NCBI GenBank assembly: GCA_019312695.1
Contig: JAFDCT010000244.1
Span: 1-6,809 of the forward strand
Length of the DNA: 6,809 bases
Direction: 5' to 3'
Source of the DNA: Deltaproteobacteria bacterium
Lineage (GTDB): Bacteria; Desulfobacterota; Desulfobulbia; Desulfobulbales; BM004
Shown here: positions 6,362-6,809 of the stretch, piece by piece
Numbering within the stretch: the stretch's first letter is position 1
How the letters are laid out: every line of letters begins with the position of its first letter
The notes under the pieces: generated by a model
The model's database searches: none
Told to the model about the DNA's origin: nothing
The model's input: only the letters and a program-made list of their open reading frames with translations
Made by a program: the position numbers and the translations under genes

Positions 6362-6377
6362 GGCTCCTGCGGGAGTC
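6362..6377. terminator. Weak hairpin between convergent genes
   Basis: GGCTCC (6362-6367) pairs with GGAGTC (6372-6377) around a TGCG loop, including one G-T wobble. It lies in the 24-nt gap between the ligase-fusion and thioesterase stops and overlaps the thioesterase stop codon. Only ATTT follows on the plus strand and no T-run on the minus strand, so it is at best a weak terminator. Confidence 0.25.
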
Positions 6378-6732
6378 ATTTGCAGATGCTGCACTTTTTT
6401 CCCTCGCTATCGATACAGACAAAGGTGGTTTTAGTTGTAAAAATACGCTCGTCATTACCGTTTTGAATATCATGACGATATACTTCGACATAATACTGTA
6501 CAGAAGTAGTCCCCTCGCTTGTCTTGTTTGCCTCCAGCCTGAGAAGATCCCCCTGCTTGACACTTTTTCTGAACTCGACTTTGTCCATCCCAATGGTGAC
6601 AAAATTACATCCCGGATGGTCAAGGCTTGCCGCAATCCAGGCCACTTCATCAACCCATTTTAGGAGATGGCCGCCAAAAAGATATCCGTAGTGATTCAGG
6701 TGTTCAGGCAGTACCAATTTGTAGTTTTCCAT
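6376..6732 (-). CDS. Hotdog-fold acyl-CoA thioesterase
   Basis: This 118-aa protein carries the acyl-CoA thioesterase signature near its start: [20 protein letters not shown] (residues 11-30). It has the family Asn13, Gly16, Gly20-Gly21 and the acidic Asp28/Glu29 where YciA-type enzymes have their catalytic Asp. Later blocks are [20 protein letters not shown] (45-64) and the strand around [14 protein letters not shown] (99-112). The length is near the single-domain minimum and the C-terminus is complete. The enzyme should hydrolyse acyl-CoA to free acid and CoA in the cytoplasm, as a multimer of hotdog units. The C-terminal KKCSICK has a Cys114-x-x-Cys117 pair that is not part of the active site. 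ATG 6732 is the only start before an upstream in-frame stop; GGGA lies 7 nt upstream. It is convergent with the ACP-ligase gene, 24 nt between stops. Chain-length preference is unknown. Confidence 0.9.
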   Translation of the reverse strand: MENYKLVLPEHLNHYGYLFGGHLLKWVDEVAWIAASLDHPGCNFVTIGMDKVEFRKSVKQGDLLRLEANKTSEGTTSVQYYVEVYRHDIQNGNDERIFTTKTTFVCIDSEGKKCSICK

Positions 6733-6772
6733 TCTTCTGTCCCAGAATTTCCTTTACCTGCAATTGATATGT

Positions 6773-6801
6773 AATACAATTATTGACGATAGCTTACTCA
6801 A
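6773..6801 (-). promoter_or_regulatory. Candidate promoter of the thioesterase gene
   Basis: On the minus strand TTGAGT (6801-6796) and TGTATT (6778-6773) are separated by 17 nt. Each matches 4 of 6 consensus sigma-70 positions. A start near 6766 would give a leader of about 35 nt, so the thioesterase is probably transcribed on its own. Confidence 0.45.
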
Positions 6802-6809
6802 TGACTGAA

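Overview
The window looks like chromosomal DNA of an anaerobic Gram-negative bacterium, probably a deltaproteobacterium / Desulfobacterota of the Desulfobulbales type. That assignment is an inference from moderate GC content with AT-rich gaps, a small haem-c lipoprotein, a DsrE-type sulfur-relay-like protein, and an N-terminal ACP plus acyl ligase plus PlsC fusion. No 16S or other marker gene is present to confirm it. There are no tRNA or rRNA genes, CRISPR arrays or insertion sequences.

Left part (1-1836, all minus strand). A small haem-c lipoprotein (1513-1836) lies upstream of the conserved pair LemA (768-1367) and a membrane-bound M48 zinc metallopeptidase (1-741). The peptidase runs off the left edge just after its HEFSH motif, so only its N-terminal 247 codons are visible. 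LemA and M48 are 26 nt apart and form a likely operon. The 145-nt gap between LemA and the cytochrome carries nested inverted repeats.

Middle (1837-3288). An AT-rich divergent intergenic region of 271 nt holds an 8+8 bp palindrome, a candidate sigma-70 promoter and a 7-bp tandem repeat. From it reads a two-gene plus-strand unit: a 120-aa DsrE/DsrF-like protein with a CEPC motif, then, 11 nt later, a 268-aa endonuclease/exonuclease/phosphatase (EEP) family enzyme.

Right part (3289-6809). The main item is a ~966-aa multidomain lipid enzyme (3451-6351, plus strand) carrying in one chain an acyl carrier domain, a fatty acyl-AMP/ACP ligase and a PlsC acyltransferase. It could activate a free fatty acid, hold it on its own carrier and pass it to a lysolipid. 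Its 5' region has a perfect 23-bp operator-like palindrome over a candidate promoter, then a long hairpin in the leader. The best start is a TTG with a GGAG ribosome site at 3451, not the earlier TTG at 3406. Convergent to it, a hotdog-fold acyl-CoA thioesterase (6376-6732, minus) closes the window and has its own promoter. Fatty acid activation and acyl-thioester hydrolysis are therefore encoded side by side, which suggests a small acyl-chain handling locus.
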